Source of the DNA: an uncultured Veillonella sp.
Lineage (GTDB): Bacteria; Bacillota; Negativicutes; Veillonellales; Veillonellaceae
Direction of reading: 5' to 3'
Length of the DNA stretch: 6,242 nucleotides
Assembly (NCBI GenBank): GCA_900556785.1
Contig: USQK01000072.1
Span: 1-6,242, forward strand
This document shows, piece by piece, positions 5,560 to 6,242 of this stretch. Position 1 is the stretch's first letter; each line of letters opens with the position of its first letter. Under the pieces are notes generated by a model. It was not told the origin of the DNA and did no database searches. It saw only the letters and a list, made by a program, of their open reading frames with translations. Both the position numbers and the translations under genes were made by a program.

Positions 5560-5635
5560 TATGCAATATATCTATAGTAATCTATAAACTATATCTTTTA
5601 TATAAAATTATCCAGATTACATAGATCATTGCATA
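5560..5635 (+). promoter_or_regulatory. Long stem-loop in the 5' leader of the exported CbiK-like gene
   Basis: The arms 5560-5583 and 5614-5635 pair over 21 base pairs in three blocks: TATGCAAT/ATTGCATA, ATCTAT/ATAGAT and GTAATCT/AGATTAC, separated by a small internal loop and one bulged A. The 30-base loop contains a smaller TATAT/ATATA stem. The structure ends about 20 bases before the AGGAG ribosome-binding site, which stays free. It could stabilise the mRNA, be a cis-acting RNA regulator, or be a protein-binding dyad. It lacks the conserved boxes of the cobalamin riboswitch. Confidence 0.6.
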
Positions 5636-5671
5636 GACTTGTAGTTAAGTTATGGATAGGAGTATTAAAAA

Positions 5672-6242
5672 ATGAAAAAACAATTAGCATTAGCATCCGC
5701 TATTCTAGGTCTTGCAGTATCCTTTGGTGCACCAGTTGTATCTAATGCTGCATATCAATTAAATGAAGAAGTAAAAGATCCTACTCCAGCATTGAAAGAA
5801 GCTGCTGCAATTGGTGTTCGTACACACAATACTGAAGCTTTACAAAACTTGCCAAACAAAGATGCTATGGTTGTTATGAGCTTTGGTACAACTTATAAAG
5901 ATACTCGTGCGAAAACAATCGATGCAACTGTAGATGCTATTAAAGCAGCTCATCCAAACACAAAAGTAGTTACAGCTTTCACAAGCCATATCATTCGTGA
6001 TCGTATCCAACAAAAAGAAGGTATTACTTACCCAACTCCTGAAGAAGCTTTGGCTGAACTCAAAAAAGATGGTTACACTCGCGTTGCATTAGCATCCCTT
6101 GATGTAATCCCTGGCATGGAATACAACTACGATGCAGCAGTATATAATTTGTACAAAGATAATTTCAAAAAAATGACACTTGGTACATCTCTTATGTACT
6201 GGATGGGTCAAGAAAACCAAACTGACCAAGTTATTGAAACAT
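5672..6242 (+). CDS. Exported CbiK-family chelatase-like protein (3' part beyond window)
   Basis: 190 codons are present; the gene runs off the right edge. Residues 1-27 form a Sec signal peptide (KK, a hydrophobic core LALASAILGLAVSFGA, then VVSNAA with likely cleavage near 26-27). There is no lipobox Cys, so the mature protein should be soluble in the periplasm. After a linker of about 35 residues, the CbiK fold begins: AMVVMSFGTTYKDTRAKTI (65-83), AFTSHIIRDRI (102-112), and PTPEEALAELKKDGYTRVAL (121-140), which match Salmonella CbiK closely. The cleft motif SLH in that enzyme is ASLDVIPGMEY here, with Asp in place of His. The three metal ligands lie beyond the window and cannot be judged. 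Known exported relatives are CbiK-P of Desulfovibrio vulgaris, reported to bind haem, and the haemophore-like FetB/IhtB of Porphyromonas gingivalis. The start at 5672 has an AGGAG site. A cobalt, iron or haem role in the periplasm is inference. Confidence 0.88.
   Translation, partial: MKKQLALASAILGLAVSFGAPVVSNAAYQLNEEVKDPTPALKEAAAIGVRTHNTEALQNLPNKDAMVVMSFGTTYKDTRAKTIDATVDAIKAAHPNTKVVTAFTSHIIRDRIQQKEGITYPTPEEALAELKKDGYTRVALASLDVIPGMEYNYDAAVYNLYKDNFKKMTLGTSLMYWMGQENQTDQVIET

Larger units (their letters stand above)
5149..5671. other. Divergent intergenic region, no protein gene
   Basis: This 523-base stretch lies between the minus-strand DUF805 operon and the plus-strand exported CbiK-like gene. 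It holds the nested inverted repeat at 5209-5355, a plus-strand promoter at 5514-5542 and a leader stem-loop at 5560-5635. The part 5356-5513 is AT-rich. The only pattern seen there is a short AAACCC/GGGTTT inverted pair (5473-5478 and 5507-5512) just before the -35. No coding frame with a ribosome-binding site was found on either strand. Confidence 0.7.

Noticed and set aside
5549..5671. Cobalamin riboswitch in the leader of the exported CbiK-like gene
   Set aside because: The leader is too short and AT-rich and lacks the conserved B12-box and GCCACTG-type sequences; only a simple long stem-loop is present.

Overview
The window looks like chromosome from a Gram-negative Firmicute of the class Negativicutes, most likely Veillonella. 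This rests on AT-rich DNA, an anaerobic-type cobalamin gene set with a CbiK-type chelatase, and a chelatase-like protein carrying a Sec signal peptide. The genus is an impression from gene content and has not been checked by a search.

Layout. Positions 1-1820 (minus strand) hold cobalamin biosynthesis genes in transcription order: cbiK (sirohydrochlorin cobaltochelatase), cbiL (cobalt-factor II C20-methyltransferase) and the first 47 codons of cbiA/cobB (cobyrinate a,c-diamide synthase). Positions 1929-3010 hold a second, separately transcribed CbiK-family gene with its own promoter, a Fur-box-like site at the start of the transcript and its own terminator. This paralogue has lost two of the three expected metal ligands. 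Positions 3029-5148 hold four very AT-rich minus-strand genes for small membrane proteins: a short DUF805-like protein, a tandem-DUF805 protein and two four-helix proteins of 118-119 residues. The first three form an operon ending in a hairpin at 3462-3499. Positions 5149-5671 are a 523-base divergent intergenic region. It contains a 147-base nested inverted repeat (a possible ncRNA or MITE-like element), a good plus-strand promoter and a 5' UTR with a long stem-loop. From 5672 to the right edge runs a third CbiK-family gene, on the plus strand, with a signal peptide.

How the genes work together. CbiK inserts cobalt into sirohydrochlorin, CbiL methylates the product at C20, and CbiA amidates the a and c side chains later in the same pathway, so the left part is an ordinary cobalamin operon. 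The unusual part is three CbiK-fold proteins in one locus: an intact cytoplasmic enzyme, a cytoplasmic version with an altered metal site and a possible iron-responsive operator, and an exported version. One reading, which is inference, is that the fold has been reused here for iron, haem or cobalt handling beyond cobalamin synthesis. No cobalamin riboswitch was recognised upstream of any of these genes. No tRNA, rRNA, CRISPR array or transposase gene was seen.
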